In this document: positions 35,845 through 48,900 of the stretch, in pieces
Position numbering within the stretch: position 1 is the stretch's first letter
Layout: each line of letters begins with the position of its first letter
Origin: Ricinus communis
Taxonomy: Eukaryota > Streptophyta > Magnoliopsida > Malpighiales > Euphorbiaceae
DNA length: 64,000 nucleotides
Assembly: GCF_019578655.1 (NCBI RefSeq)
Contig: NC_063259.1
Location: 3,770,001-3,834,000 of the forward strand
Direction: 5' to 3'
The notes under the pieces: generated by a model
What the model saw: only the letters and a program-made list of their open reading frames with translations
The model's database searches: none
Told to the model about the DNA's origin: nothing
Made by a program: the position numbers and the translations under genes

Positions 35845-37070
35845 AAGCTCCTCTAAATTTGACTTCTTTTCAGGTAGAGGAGGAGCTTGTGCTGATGAAG
35901 TCTCCGAAAACTAGGTGGACCACGAGCATTATTGTTCCTCTGGCGAAGTTGGGATGATTCGCCACCTAGGGTTGTATGTGTTCTTTGTAAGGATCGTTCG
36001 CTGCCTTGGGGCATTCCCATATAGTCAACTGCTCAACATTAGAACCTTGCGAAGCGGATGGAAAAGTAGAGGAAGATGAAGCAAACATACCTCCAGTCGA
36101 TTCGCCTTTGTAGTATGGGCCACCACAAAACTTCATGACCAACATTGTTGCATGAGCCGTATCTGAGTTGGTTAATCTTCTTGGTCAGAAGCTCCACCTG
36201 AGCTACCAAGGCTGCTGTAGAATCTATTTGGTTAACCATTCCTTGTCTTCCTGGTCGGCTCCTAGAGGATTGCCACTAATAATTGTTCATGGCTATTTCC
36301 TCTATCAAATTCTGAGCTTGCTCGGGCGTCTTACTGTTTAGCGCCCCACCTGCTGCAGCATCCACCATCTGCCTCATCGTAAGGTTCAACCCGCTGTAGA
36401 AGGTTTGAACCTGCATCCACAATGGTAATCCGTGATGTGGGCAGCATCTCAAAATGTCCTTAAATCTCTCCCATACATCATACATGCTTTCATCATCAAA
36501 CTGCACAAAAGAAGATATGTCATTTCTAAGTTCAGTAGTTTTAGCAGGAGGAAAATACTTATACAAAAATTTTTTGCCCAACGCCTTCCAGGTAGTAATT
36601 CTCTGCTATGAAAGAGATTGCAACCATCTCTTGGCTCTATCCCTCAAGGAAAATGGAAACAATCTCAACCGAATGGCGTCATCGGTTGTTCCATTTATTT
36701 TGAATGTGTCACAAATCTCCAGAAAGTTGGAGATATGAGCATTGGGATCCTCGCTGGGCAATCCTCCAAACTGCACGCTCTGCTGGATCATCTGGATAAC
36801 ATTGGTTTTTATTTCAAAGTTGTTGGCCGCTACAGCAGGTCTGACTATACTAGTTTTCGTCCCATCCAAAGATGGTCGAGCAAACTCGTACATCGTCCTC
36901 TAATCATCATTGGCCTGGGGGTTGTGGTTCTCCATCACGTCCGCTCCTTGAACCTGAACTATAACTCTATCCTCCTCCTCAACTGCCTACAAACGTTGTC
37001 TCAATAATCTGAGAGAGCGCTCCGGGTCAGATAAGGGTTCTATGAGATCAGGGTTAGAGCTCATGGTCAT
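35845..37070 (-). pseudogene. gag: gag of element 3
   Basis: Structural protein of the virus-like particle. It starts at the ATG at 37070. Parts in order: N-terminal MYEFARPSLDGTKTS (about 36893); the gag core with FGGLPSEDPNAHISNFLEI and RAKRWLQSL (36606-36800); KKFLYKYFPPAKTTELRNDI, VQTFYSGL and AAAGGALNSKTPEQA (36276-36581); then a degenerate zinc knuckle, SCNNVGHEV, near 36130-36160, which lacks the last cysteine. Four in-frame TAG stops lie at 36987-36989, 36900-36902, 36606-36608 and 36276-36278. A frame change occurs after WWP near 36115, and another frame change lies before 35844. Element 2 has lost this core. Confidence 0.88.
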
Positions 37071-37204
37071 AAACTACCTGAAACCGACAACAAAACAAAC
37101 ACCCAATCAACAATAAAATAAAATAAAGAATATAGAATAAATAAATAAACAGATAATGACTAAATTAACACAAAAACAATTCACTCTAGTTCACCGTTAC
37201 TTAT

Positions 37205-37222
37205 TCCCCATCAACGGCGCCA
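37205..37222 (-). promoter_or_regulatory. Primer-binding site, tRNA-Asp type
   Basis: TGGCGCCGTTGATGGGGA on the minus strand, six bases inside the 5' LTR end. It matches the 3' end of plant tRNA-Asp (TGGCGCCGTTGCCGGGGA as complement) except for two bases. This type of PBS is characteristic of Athila-like elements. Confidence 0.8.
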
Positions 37223-37228
37223 AAAACT

Positions 37229-38578
37229 TGATGGGCTACTTATGCAACCTACACCTAAGGCAGTGAACCTATCGATGCGGCCTAGCACTAGTGAGTATGA
37301 AGGTCGTATCCCTGGAGATCGGGTGAACCTAGAGTTACTACTGTTCACTATGTTATCTAGTCTGAAATAGAGTGTGATAAGTCTAAATTAATTAACTAAT
37401 GATTATGAATGCAAATAAAGGAATAAATAGCAACTGACAATCGAGAGACAATCACAATAAAAGAAGCAAACCCAAAAGGGACTTAAGTGATGGAATTCTA
37501 AGGTTGATTTTATAAATTACCAATCTTGCTACCCGTGCTGAAATCCTGAATCGAACTCGGCTCCTCTCTCGAGCTCACCAAGTTCCTAAACCTACACTAA
37601 CCTAATGGAATCACTTCCTATCAGATTGTTACAAATTAGCATTAAGCGTGATTTAGATCTATTAAGAGTTGTTAATTCTTAATTCGGCGAGTGAATTAAC
37701 CTTATCTCTAAGTGTTAACTATTAGTTCTTACTATTCAATTTCCAGTTGTAACAAGCATTTCTCAATGTCAAGAAACAACCTACAATACAATTAATTCAA
37801 CGTCTCAAACTAACTGAATCAAACTTTATTACTGAATAGCAAAAAGATTACAAGAAAGGCAATTACAAATCTAACAACTAAGCACAATCCATCACAATAA
37901 AGACCCCAATGGGTTCAAAAGATCTAGCTACTCATGTTCACAGTTAAAGTAAAATAAGGAACAAATAAGGAAAAGAAAATTGAAGGCATGTACACCCTTT
38001 TCTTTCAAGTTGGATGAGAAACCCTAATTTTCCAATCCAAAATATCAAACCCTAATTTGCCTCTTGAATGCTCCCAAATGTTGTTTTAATCCTCAAATCG
38101 ATGTTGAAAACAAGTGTAATCCTCCCTCAATTGATGAATTTGATCTCCCAAGGTCGACAATTAAGGTTTAGAAGACAAGTGAATTGAGTGTATACTCGAA
38201 TTAGGTCAGAGAAAATCGAGCCCCCTCTAAGAAAATCGAACTTTTGCCTATATACTCTCTTGACACGGTAGTGGTCAAGCTGTGCTAGTCGGCCTGGCCT
38301 TGATCCAGTCTTGTCTAAAACACTCTTGGAAGGCAGCTAGTTAGCACGGCCGAAGTCCAGGCCCTTGCTCAACCCTCGGGGTGCTAGTCCTCGCCAAATT
38401 TGATTGATTTTGGTCCGTAATCACACGTATTTCCCTTGATTGTTGATGGTGTCCTTCGAGAATGACCTGAAACGAGAAAGGAAACAAAAGACAGGTAATT
38501 CTAGCATAAAATGGGATAATCATGCATAAAAAATGTAAACAATCGTGCATGAAAACATGTGTAGTGTGATGCCTATCA
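37229..38578 (-). mobile_element. 5' LTR of element 3
   Basis: Partner of 28672-30135, 1350 bp, with the same ends. The GC-rich U3 stretch is shortened here (38270-38345). Its TATA box (38248-38255) would drive the genomic RNA leftwards through gag. The right boundary TATCA is followed by the ATACA target duplication. Confidence 0.93.
38248..38255 (-). promoter_or_regulatory. TATA box in the 5' LTR
   Basis: GTATATAG on the minus strand, about 325 bp from the LTR 5' end. It is conserved in both LTRs, although neighbouring GC-rich sequence is not. It is the likely promoter core of element 3. Confidence 0.6.
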
Positions 38579-41500
38579 ATACACCTCTTACGGGATTGTT
38601 TTCTCATATTAAAACAAGTATTCCTTTTACGGGATTGTTCTCTTAGACTCATAAATATACCCCTCATATGGGGTTATTTTCTCAAATTTATAAATATAAC
38701 CCCTTTACGCGGTTGTAATATACCCCTCTTACGGAGTTGTTTTCTCATACTCATAAATATATCCTTTTTACAAAGTTAATTTTCACATACACGCCAATAT
38801 ACCCATCTTACAAAGTTGTTTTCTCATATTCATAAATACACCTATCTTATGGGATTATTTTTTCATATTAAAAAATATACCCCTTTCATAGAGTTATTCT
38901 CATAACCATAAATATACTTCTCATACGGGGTTGCTTTCTCATATTCATAAATATACCCTTTTTATGTGGTTGCTTTCTCATACTCATAAATATACCATAC
39001 GTACAGGGTTCTTTTCTCATATTCATAAATATATCCTTTTTATGGGGTAGTTTTCTCATACTTAGAAATATACCCCTCTTACGGGGTTGTATTATACAAT
39101 TTACAAACATATCCCATTTATGAAGTTGTTTCCTCATATTAATAAATATACCCCTTTTATGGAGTTCTTTTCTTATACTAACAAATATACCCCTCTTACG
39201 GGATTGTTTTCTCATATTCACAAATATACCTTTCTTACGGGGTTGTTCTTTCATATTAAAAAATATACCTCTCTTACGGGGTTATTCTTTCATATTAAAA
39301 AATATACTCCTTATACGAGGTTGCTTTCTCCTACTCATAAATATACTCACTTTATGGGGTTACTTTCTCATACTCACAAATATATCCCTCGTACGGGGTT
39401 GTGTCCACCTATTAATAAATATACCCCTTTTACAATTTTATTTTCTCATACTCACAAATATACCTTCTTACGGGATTATTTTCTCATATTAATAAATATT
39501 ATGAGATTGCTTTCTGACACTCATAAATAAACCACTCTTCCAGGTTTCTAATATTTATAAATATATTCTTTTTACGGGGTTGTCTTCTAATATTAAAAGA
39601 TATACCCCTTTTACGGGGCTATTTTCTGATACTCACAAATCAACCCCACTTACTAGTTGTTTCTTATTTTGACAAATATACACCGTTTACAAAGTTGTTA
39701 TTTCATACTCACCATTAATCCCCCTCTTATGGGGTTGTTTTGTCGTATTATAAAATGTATCCCTTTTACAGGGTTGTTTTCTCATACTCACGAATATACC
39801 CCTCGTATGGATAGTTTGCTCATATTAAAAAAATACCATTTTTACGGTATTGTTTCCTCATACTCACAAAATAAACCTCTTTTACGGGGTTGTTTTCTAG
39901 TATTTACTAATATATCCCTTTTACGGGGTTGCTCTCTCATACTCACGAATATACCCCTCTTACGGGGTCATTTTCTAATATTTACAAATGAACCATCTTT
40001 CGAGATTTTTTTCTCATACTAAAAAATGTATCCCTTTTGCAAGGCTATTTTCTAATATTTATAAATATACACATCTTACAGAGTTATTTTCTAATATTAA
40101 TAAATAAACTCCTTTAAGGGGTTGCTTTCTCAAACTCACAAATTTACCCCTCGTATGGTTTCTTTTTTCACATTCATAAATATACCCATTTTCAGAGTTA
40201 TTTTCTCATATTCACAAATATACCCTTCGTACGGGGTTGTTATTTCATATTCATAAATTTACCATTTTTACATAGTTATTTTCTAATATTTACATATATG
40301 CCCATATGACGAATTTATTTTCTGATATTGATAAATAAATCACTTTTACGGTGTTATTTTCTCATACTCACAAGTATACCCCTCTTACGGGGTTTTTTCT
40401 TGTATTCATTAATATACCCTTTTTACGGAGTTGTTTTCTCACACTCATAAAAATATACCTCTCTTTCGGAATTATTTTCTAATATTTACAAATATAACTC
40501 TCTTATGGGGTTATTTTCTCATATTAGAAAATATACCCATTTTAAGGAGTTGTTTTCTCATACTAACAAATATAACCCTCTTACGCGGTTGTTTTCTCAT
40601 ATTCATAAATATACCCTCTCTACCAGTTTATTTTCTCATACTCACAAATGTACCCTATTCACGGGGTGGCTTTCTTATATTGACAAATATACCTTGTTTA
40701 CAAGGTTGGTTTCTCATTCTCACCAATATACCTCTCTTATGGGGCCATTTTCTAATATTTACAAATATACATCTCTTACAGATGCTTTTCTCATATTAAA
40801 AAATGTATCACTTTTACGGAGTTGTTTTCTTGCCTCTTACGGGGTTGTTTTATCATATTCATAAATATATCCCTTTTACAGGGCAACTTTCTCATACTCA
40901 CAAATATACCCTTCGTACGGGGTTATTTTCTCATATTCATAAATATATGCTTTTTATAAGATTATTTTCTTATACTAACAAATATACCTCTCTAACGAGG
41001 TTGTTTTCTAATATTTATAAATAAAACCCTCTTATGGGGTTGTCTTTTCATATTAAAAAATATAACCTTTTTACAGGGTTGTTTTTACATACTCAAAAAT
41101 ATACCTTTCTGATGGGGTTGTTTTCTCATATTCATAAATATACCCCTTTTATGGGGTTGTTTTATCATATTCATAAACCTACTCATTTTACGGGGTGGCT
41201 TTCTCATACTCACAAATATATCCCTCGTACAGAGTTATTTTCTCATGTTCATAAATATACCCCATTCATGAGGTCGATTTCTCATACTCACAAATATACC
41301 CCTCTTACTGGATTGTTTCCTAATATTTATAAATATACCCCCTTACAGGGTTGTCTAATATTAACAATTATACTGCTTTTACGGGATCATTTTCTCAAAC
41401 TCATGAATATATCCTCTTACAAGGTTGTTTTCTCATATTCATAAATACACCACTTTTACTAAGTCGCTTGCTCATATTGACGAATATACCCCTCGTACGG

Positions 41501-42905
41501 TGTTGTTTTCTCATATTAAAAAATAAACCCTTTTTACGAGTTTGCGTTCTAATATTTACAATTAAACTCCTCTTGCGGATTTATTTTTTTATATTAATAA
41601 ATATACCCCTTTTACAAGGCTGCTTTCTTATACTCACAAATATACCCCTCGTACGAGGTTGTTTTCTCATATTCATAAATATACCCCTTCTAGAGGATTG
41701 TTTTCTCATACTCGCAAATATAGCCCCTTTACGGGGTTGTTTCCTAATATTCACAAACAAACACCTCTTACAGAGTTGTTTTCTCATTTTAAGAAATATA
41801 CCCCTCTTGCGGGGTTGGTCTCTAATAGTCATAAATATACCCCTCTTGCGGGGTTGGTCTCTAATAGTCATAAATATTATACCCCTCTTGCGAGGTTATT
41901 TTTTCAAATTTATAAATATAACCCTTTTACGGGGTTGTAATATACCCCTCTTACAGAGTTGTTTTCTCACTCATAAATATATCCTTTTTACAATGTTATT
42001 TTTCACATACTCACAAATATACCCATCTTAAAAAGTTGTTTTCTCATATTCACAAATATACCTATCTTATGGGATTGTTTTTTCATATTAAAAAATATAC
42101 CCCTTTTATAGAGTTATTTTCTCATAACCATAAATATACTCCTCATACGGGGTTGCTTTCTCATATTCATACATATACCCTTTTTATGTGGTTGTTTTCT
42201 CATACTCACAAATATACTCCACATACGGGGGTTATTTTCTCATATTCATATATATACCCTTTTTACAGGGTTGTTTTCTCATACTCAGAAATATACACCC
42301 CTTACGGGGTTGTATTATACAATTTACAAACATATCCCATTTACGAAGTTGTTTCCTTATATTAATAAATATACCCATTTTACGGAGTTGTTTTCTCATA
42401 CTCACAAATATACCCCTCTTACGCGATTATTTTTTTATATTTATAAATATACCTCTCTTACGGGGTTGTTCTTTCATATTAAAAAATATACCCCTTTTTG
42501 CAGCATTGTTTTATCATACTTATAAATATACTCCTTATACGAGGTTGCTTTCTCATATTCATAAATATACTCACTTTACGGGGTTGCTTTCTCATACTAA
42601 CAAATATATCCCTCGTACGGGGTTGTCTCCACCTATTAATAAATATACCCCTTTTACGATTTTATTTTCTCATACTCACAAATATACCCTTCTTACGGGG
42701 TTATTTTCTCATATTAATAAATATTATGAGATTGTTTTCTGACACTCATAAATAAACCACTATTCCGGAGTTATTTTCTAATATTTACAAATATATCCTT
42801 TTTACGAGGTTGTCTTCTAATAATTAAAGATATAACCCTTTTACGGGGCTATTTTCTGATACTCACAAATCAACCCCACTTACTGGTTGTTGTTTTCTTA
42901 TATTG
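38579..42905 (+). repeat. 39-bp satellite, block A (right copies)
   Basis: Collinear with 6230-8960 over about 39560-42430. It also contains a local duplication of about 3.22 kb: about 38690-39760 resembles about 41910-42895. Both copies carry the shortened monomer TTGTAATATACCCC (38714 and 41937), the odd monomer GTTGTATTATACAATTTAC (39087 and 42307), and CTCGTACGGGGTTGT (39391 and 42613). Confidence 0.92.
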
Positions 42906-42921
42906 ACAAATATACACAAAT
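42906..42921 (+). other. Junction between satellite blocks A and B
   Basis: The 39-bp phase slips here: ACAAATATAC is followed at once by ACAAATATAC. Left of it the sequence follows the block at about 6290-6350; right of it, the block starting near 11310 (CCACTCTTCCGC). This looks like a recombination breakpoint within short homology. Confidence 0.6.
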
Positions 42922-45900
42922 ATACCACTCTTCCGCGGGTAGTTTTTAATGTTTACAAATACATCCCTCTTATGTGGTTTTTTTATATTAAGAGATATAC
43001 CCCTCTTATGGGGTTGTTTTCTCATATTCAGAGATATACCCCTTTTATGGGGTTGTTTTCTTATACTCACAAATGTACCCATTTACAGGGTTATTTTGTT
43101 ATATTGACAAATATACTCCTTTTACGGGGTTGTTTTCTTATACTCACAAATATACCCCTCTTACAAGGTTGTTTACTCATATTAAAAAATGTACCCCTTT
43201 TACGGGGTTATTTTCTGAGACTCATAAATATATTCCGCTTGCGGGTTGTTTTCTTATATTAAAAGATATCCCTCTTTTATGTGGTTGTGTTCTCATACTT
43301 AAAAATATACCCTTTTTACGGGGTAGTTTTCTCTATTCATAAATATAACCCTTTTATGGGGTTGTTTTCTCATACTCATAAATATTCCCCTCTTAGAGGG
43401 TGGCTTTCTCATATTAAAGAATAAACCCACTCTACGAGGTTGCTTTCTTATACACATAAATATACCACTCTTACGGGGTTGTTTTCTCATATTCATAAAT
43501 ATATCCCTTTTACGGGGTTAGTTTCCCATACTCACAAATGTACCGCACTTATGGAGTTATTTTCTTATATTGACAAATATACCCCTTTATGGGGTTGTTT
43601 TCTCGTACTCATAAATATACCCCTCTTACATGGTTGTTTTCTACTATTCACAAATATACCATTCTTACAGGGTTGTTTTCATATATTCAAAAATATACCC
43701 CTTTTACGTGGTTGTTTTCTCATACTCATAAATATATCCCTCTTATAGGTTCATTTTCTCATACTCATAAATATATCACTTTTACGAGGTTATTTCTCAC
43801 ACTCACAAATATACTACTATTACGGGATAGTTTTCTAATATTTACAAATATATCCGTCGTACAAGGTTGTTTTCTCATTTTCATCAATATACCACTTTTA
43901 CAGGATTGTTTTCTCACTCATAAATATACCCTTCTTACACTATCATTTTTTTAATATTTACAATATATCCCTCTTATGGAGTTGTTTTCTAATATCTACA
44001 AATATACCTCTCTTATCGGGTTGTTTCTCATATTCATAAATATATACTCCTTGTTTTCTCATACTCACAAATGTACCGCAATTACGGGGTTGTTTACTTA
44101 TATTCATAAATATACCCCTTTTACGGGGTTGCTTTCTTCTCATGTTTAAATATATACCCCTGTTACAAGGTTGTTTTCTCATACTTATAAATATACCCCT
44201 CTTATGGGGTTGTTTTCTCATATTCAGAAATACACCCCATTTACGGGGTTGTTTTCTCAAACTCACAAATATACCCCTCTTTCGGGGTTGTTTTCTAATG
44301 TTTATAAATATATCCCTCTTACGCGGTTGCTTTCTAATATTCACAAATATACCACTCTTACATGGTTGTATTCACATACTAAAAAATATACCCCTTTTAC
44401 ATAGTTGTTTTCTCATACTCACAAATATACCCCTCTTATAGGTTCATTTTCTCATATTCATAAATATATCACTTTTACGAGGTTATTTTCTCACACTCAC
44501 AAATATACCACTATTACGGGGTAGTTTTCTAATATTTACAAATTTAGCCCTCATACAGGGTTGTTTTCTCATATTCATAAATATACCCCTCTTACAGGCT
44601 CATTTTTTAATATTTATAAAAATATCCCTCTTACGGGGTTGTTTTCTAATATCTACAAATATAACTCTCTTATGGGGTTATTTTCTCATATTCATAAATA
44701 TACCCCTTGTTTTCTCATACTCATAAATGTACTGTACTTACGGGGTTATTTACTTATATCATAAATATACCCCTTTTATGGGGTTGTGTTCTTCTCATGT
44801 TAAAAAGTATACCCCTGTTACAAGGTTATTTTCTCATACTTATAAATATACCCCTCTTATGGGTTTGTTTTATCATATTCAGAAATATACCCCTTTTACG
44901 GGGTTGTTTTGTCATACTCACAAATATACCCCTCTTTTGGAGTTGTTTTCTAATATTTACAAATATATCCCTCTTATGGGTTGCTTTCTTTTATTAAAAG
45001 ATATACCACTTTTACGGAGTTATCTTCTCATACTTAAAATTATATCCCCCTCCCCCTTACGGGGTTGTTTTGTCCTATACATAAATCTACACCTTTTATG
45101 GAGTTATTTTCTCATACTTACAAGTGTACCTACTTATGTAGTTGTTTTCTGATATTGACAAATATACCCTTTTTACGAGGTTTTTTATTCATACTCATAA
45201 ATATACCCCTCTTATGGGGTTGTTTTTTCCTATATATAAATATACAAGTTTTATGGAGTTATTTTCTCATACTTACAAATGTGGCGCACATATGAATTGT
45301 ATTCTTATATTGATAAATATGCCCCTTTTACGGGGTTGCTTTATTTACATGTTAAAAATATACCCCTTTTACGCGGTTGTTTTCTCATACTTACAAATAT
45401 ACCCCTCTAATAGGGTTGTTTTCTCATATTCATAAATATACCCTTTTTACGGGGTTGTTTTCTCATACTCACAAATATACCCCTCTTTCGGAGTTGTTTT
45501 CTAATATTTAAACATATATCCCTTTTACAGGGTTGTTTTCTTATATTAAAGGATATACCCCTTTTACGGGGTAGTTTTCTCATATTCATAAATATACCAC
45601 TCTCATGGGATTGTTTTCTCACATTCATAAATATACACCTTTTACGGGGTTATTTTCTCATACTCACAAATGTGCCCACTTATGCAGTTATTTTCTTGCT
45701 TTGTCAAATATACCCCTTCTATGGGGTTGTTTTCTCATACTCACAAATATACCCCACTTACGGGGTTGTTTTTAATTATTTACAAATATACCCCTTTTAT
45801 GGGGCTGTCTTCTCATACTCACAAATATATCTTTTTTACGAGGTAGTTTTCTCATATTAAAAAATATGCCCCTTTTACGGGGTGGTTTTCTCATACTCCT

Positions 45901-48900
45901 AAATATACCCTTTTTACAGTGTTGTTTTCTCACACTCATAATTATACCCCTCTTACAGGGTTATTTTCCCATATTAAAAAATATATCCTTTTTACTGGGT
46001 TAGTTTCTCATACTCACAAATGTAAAACATTTACGGGGTTCTTTTCTTATATTGACAAATATACCCCTTTTATCGGATTATTTTCTCATACTCATAAATA
46101 TACCCCTCTTACGTGGTTATGTTCTAATAGTCATAAATATATCTCTCTTACAGTATTGTATTCTCATATGAAAAATATACTCCTTTTACATGGTTGTTTT
46201 CTCATACTCACAAATATACCACTCTTACAGGTTTGTTTTCTCATACTCATAAATATACCACTTTCACGAGGTTATTTTCTCACACTCACAAATATACCAC
46301 TATTACGGGATTGTTTTTTAGTATTTACAAATATACCCTCGTACGAGGTTATTTTCTCATATTCATAAATATACCCTTTTTACGGGATTATTTTTTCACA
46401 CTCATAAATAAACCCTTCTTGCGGGCTTATTTTTTTAATATTTATAAATATATCCCTCTTTCGGGTTGTTTTCTAATATTTATAAATATATCTCTATTAC
46501 GGGGTTATTTTCTCATATTAAAAAATATACCACTTTTACAGGGTTGTTTTCTCATACTCACAAATGTACCCCGAGGTTGTTTTCTTACATTCATAGATAT
46601 ACCTCTTTACGGGGTTGTTTTTTCATATTAAAAAATATACCGCTTTTACGTAATTATTTTGTCATACTAAAAAATATACCCCTCATATAGGGTAATTTCT
46701 CATATTCCTAAAGATACTCTTTTTACGAGGTTGTTTTCTCATACTCACAAATATATTCCTCTTGTGGATTTGTTTTCTCATATTCATAAATATACACCTT
46801 TTACAGTATTATTCTCTCAGACTCATAAATGTACCTAATTACATAGTTGTTTTCTTATATTGACAAATGTAGGCCTTTTACAGGATTGTTTTCTATTACC
46901 AACATATATTATAAATATATCCCTTTTACGGGGATATCTTCTCATACTAAAAAATATACCTCTTTTACGGAGTTATTTTTTTCATATTAAAATATATACC
47001 CCTTATACGGGGTAGTCTTCTTAAACTCCCAAATGTACCCCTTTTACGGGGTTGTTTATTCATACTCAAAAGTATACCCCTCTTATGAGGTTGTTTTCTC
47101 CTGTACATAAATATACACCTTTTATGGAGTTATTTTCTCATACTCATAGATGTACCCACTTACACGGTTGTTTAATGATATTGACAAAAATATTCTTTTT
47201 ACGAAGTTGTTTATTCATACTCATAAATATACCCCTCTTACGGGGTTGTTTTCTTATATTTATAAATATATCCCTTTTATGGGGTTAGTTTCTCATACTC
47301 ACAAATGTACCGCCCCTACGGGGTTCTTTTCTTATATTGACAAATATACCTCTTTATGGGGCTGTTTTCTCGTACTCATAAATATCCACCTCTTACGTGG
47401 TTATTTTCTAATATTCACAAATATACCACTCTTACAGGGTTATTTTCTCATATTAAAAAAAAAACCCCTTTTACATGGTTGTTTTCTCATACTCACAAAT
47501 ATACCCCTCTTACAGGTTCATTTTCTCATACTCATAAATATACCACTTTTACGAGGTTATTTTCTCACACTCACAAATATACCATTATTACAGGGTAGTT
47601 TTCTAATATTTATAAATATACCACTCGTACAGGGTTATTTTCTCTTATTCATAAATGTACTCCTTTTACGGGGTTGTTTTCTAACACTCACAAATATACC
47701 CCTCTTACGGGCTTATTTTTTAATATTTACAAATATATCCCTCTTAGGAGTTGTGTTATAATATCTACAAATATACCTCTCTTACAGGGTTGTTTTCTTA
47801 TATTCATAAATATACCCCATGTTTTCTCATACTCACAAATGTACTGCACTTACGGGATTGTTTACTTATATTCATAAATATACCCCTTTTATGAGGTTGC
47901 TTTCTTCTCATGTTAAAAAATATACCCCTGTTCAATGTTGTTTTCTCATACTTATAAATATACCCCTCTTATGGGGTTGTTTTCTCATATTCAGAAATAT
48001 ACTCTTTTTACGGGGTTATTTTCTCATACTCACAAATATACCCCTCTTTTGAAGTTGTTTTCTAATATTTACAAATATATCTCTCTTACGGGGCTGATTT
48101 CTTTTATTAAAAGATATACCACTTTTACTGAGTTATCTTCTCATATTTAAAAATATATCCCCCTTACGCGGTTGTTTTCTACTATATATATATCTACACA
48201 TTTTATGGAGTTATTTTCTCATACTCACAAGTGTACCCCACTTATGTGGTTGTTTTCTGATATTAACATATATACCTCTTTTACGGGGTTGTTTATTCAT
48301 ACTCATAAATATACCCCTTTTACGGGGTTGTTTTCTCCTATAAATAAATATACAAGTTCTACGGAGTTATTTTCTCATACTTACAAATGTGCCGCACTAA
48401 CGAGTTTTCTTATATTGATAAATATGCCCCTTTTACAGGGTTGCTTTATTTTTATGTTAAAAATATACCTCTTTTACGCAATTGTTTTCTCATACTTACA
48501 AATATACCCTTATAATAATGGGGTTGTTTTCTCATATTCATAAATATACCCCTTTTACGGGGTTGTTTTCTCATACTCACAAATATACCACTCTTTCGGA
48601 GTTCTTTTCTAATATTTACAAATATATCACTCTTACTGAGTTGTTTTCTTATATTAAAAGATATATCCCTTTTACGAGGTTGTTTTCTCATACTCACAAA
48701 TGTGCCCACTTATGCGGTTGTTTTCTTATATTAACAAATATACCTCTTCTACGGGGTTGTTTTCTCATACTCACAAATATACCCCACTTACAAGGTTATT
48801 TTCAATTATTTACAAACATACCTCTTTTACGGGATTGTCTTTTCATACTCACAAATATACATTTTTTACGGGGTTATTTTCTCATATTAAAAAATGTACC

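Larger units (their letters stand above)
28672..38578 (-). mobile_element. Athila-like Ty3/gypsy LTR retrotransposon, element 3, complete ends, no RT/RH/IN
   Basis: A 9.9-kb insertion with two LTRs (1464 and 1350 bp) bounded by TGAT...ATCA and flanked by ATACA. On the minus strand the order is 5' LTR, PBS, gag, protease, polyprotein tail, gap, ORF3, gap, PPT, 3' LTR. RT, RNase H and integrase are missing between protease and polyprotein tail, so it must have moved, if at all, with proteins supplied from elsewhere. The tRNA-Asp-like PBS, DLGAS-type protease and downstream ORF3 place it with Athila. The LTRs differ at about 16 of the first 320 positions by eye, so the insertion is not recent. 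Confidence 0.93.

Noticed and set aside
36454..37007. Plus-strand frames opposite gag
   Set aside because: They are antisense shadows of the minus-strand gag, whose protein similarity is clear.
31783..37070. Reassigned or suppressed TAG codons in element 3
   Set aside because: TAG stops are scattered at many places, and ORF3 also has TAA and TGA stops. C-to-T decay explains them more simply than readthrough.
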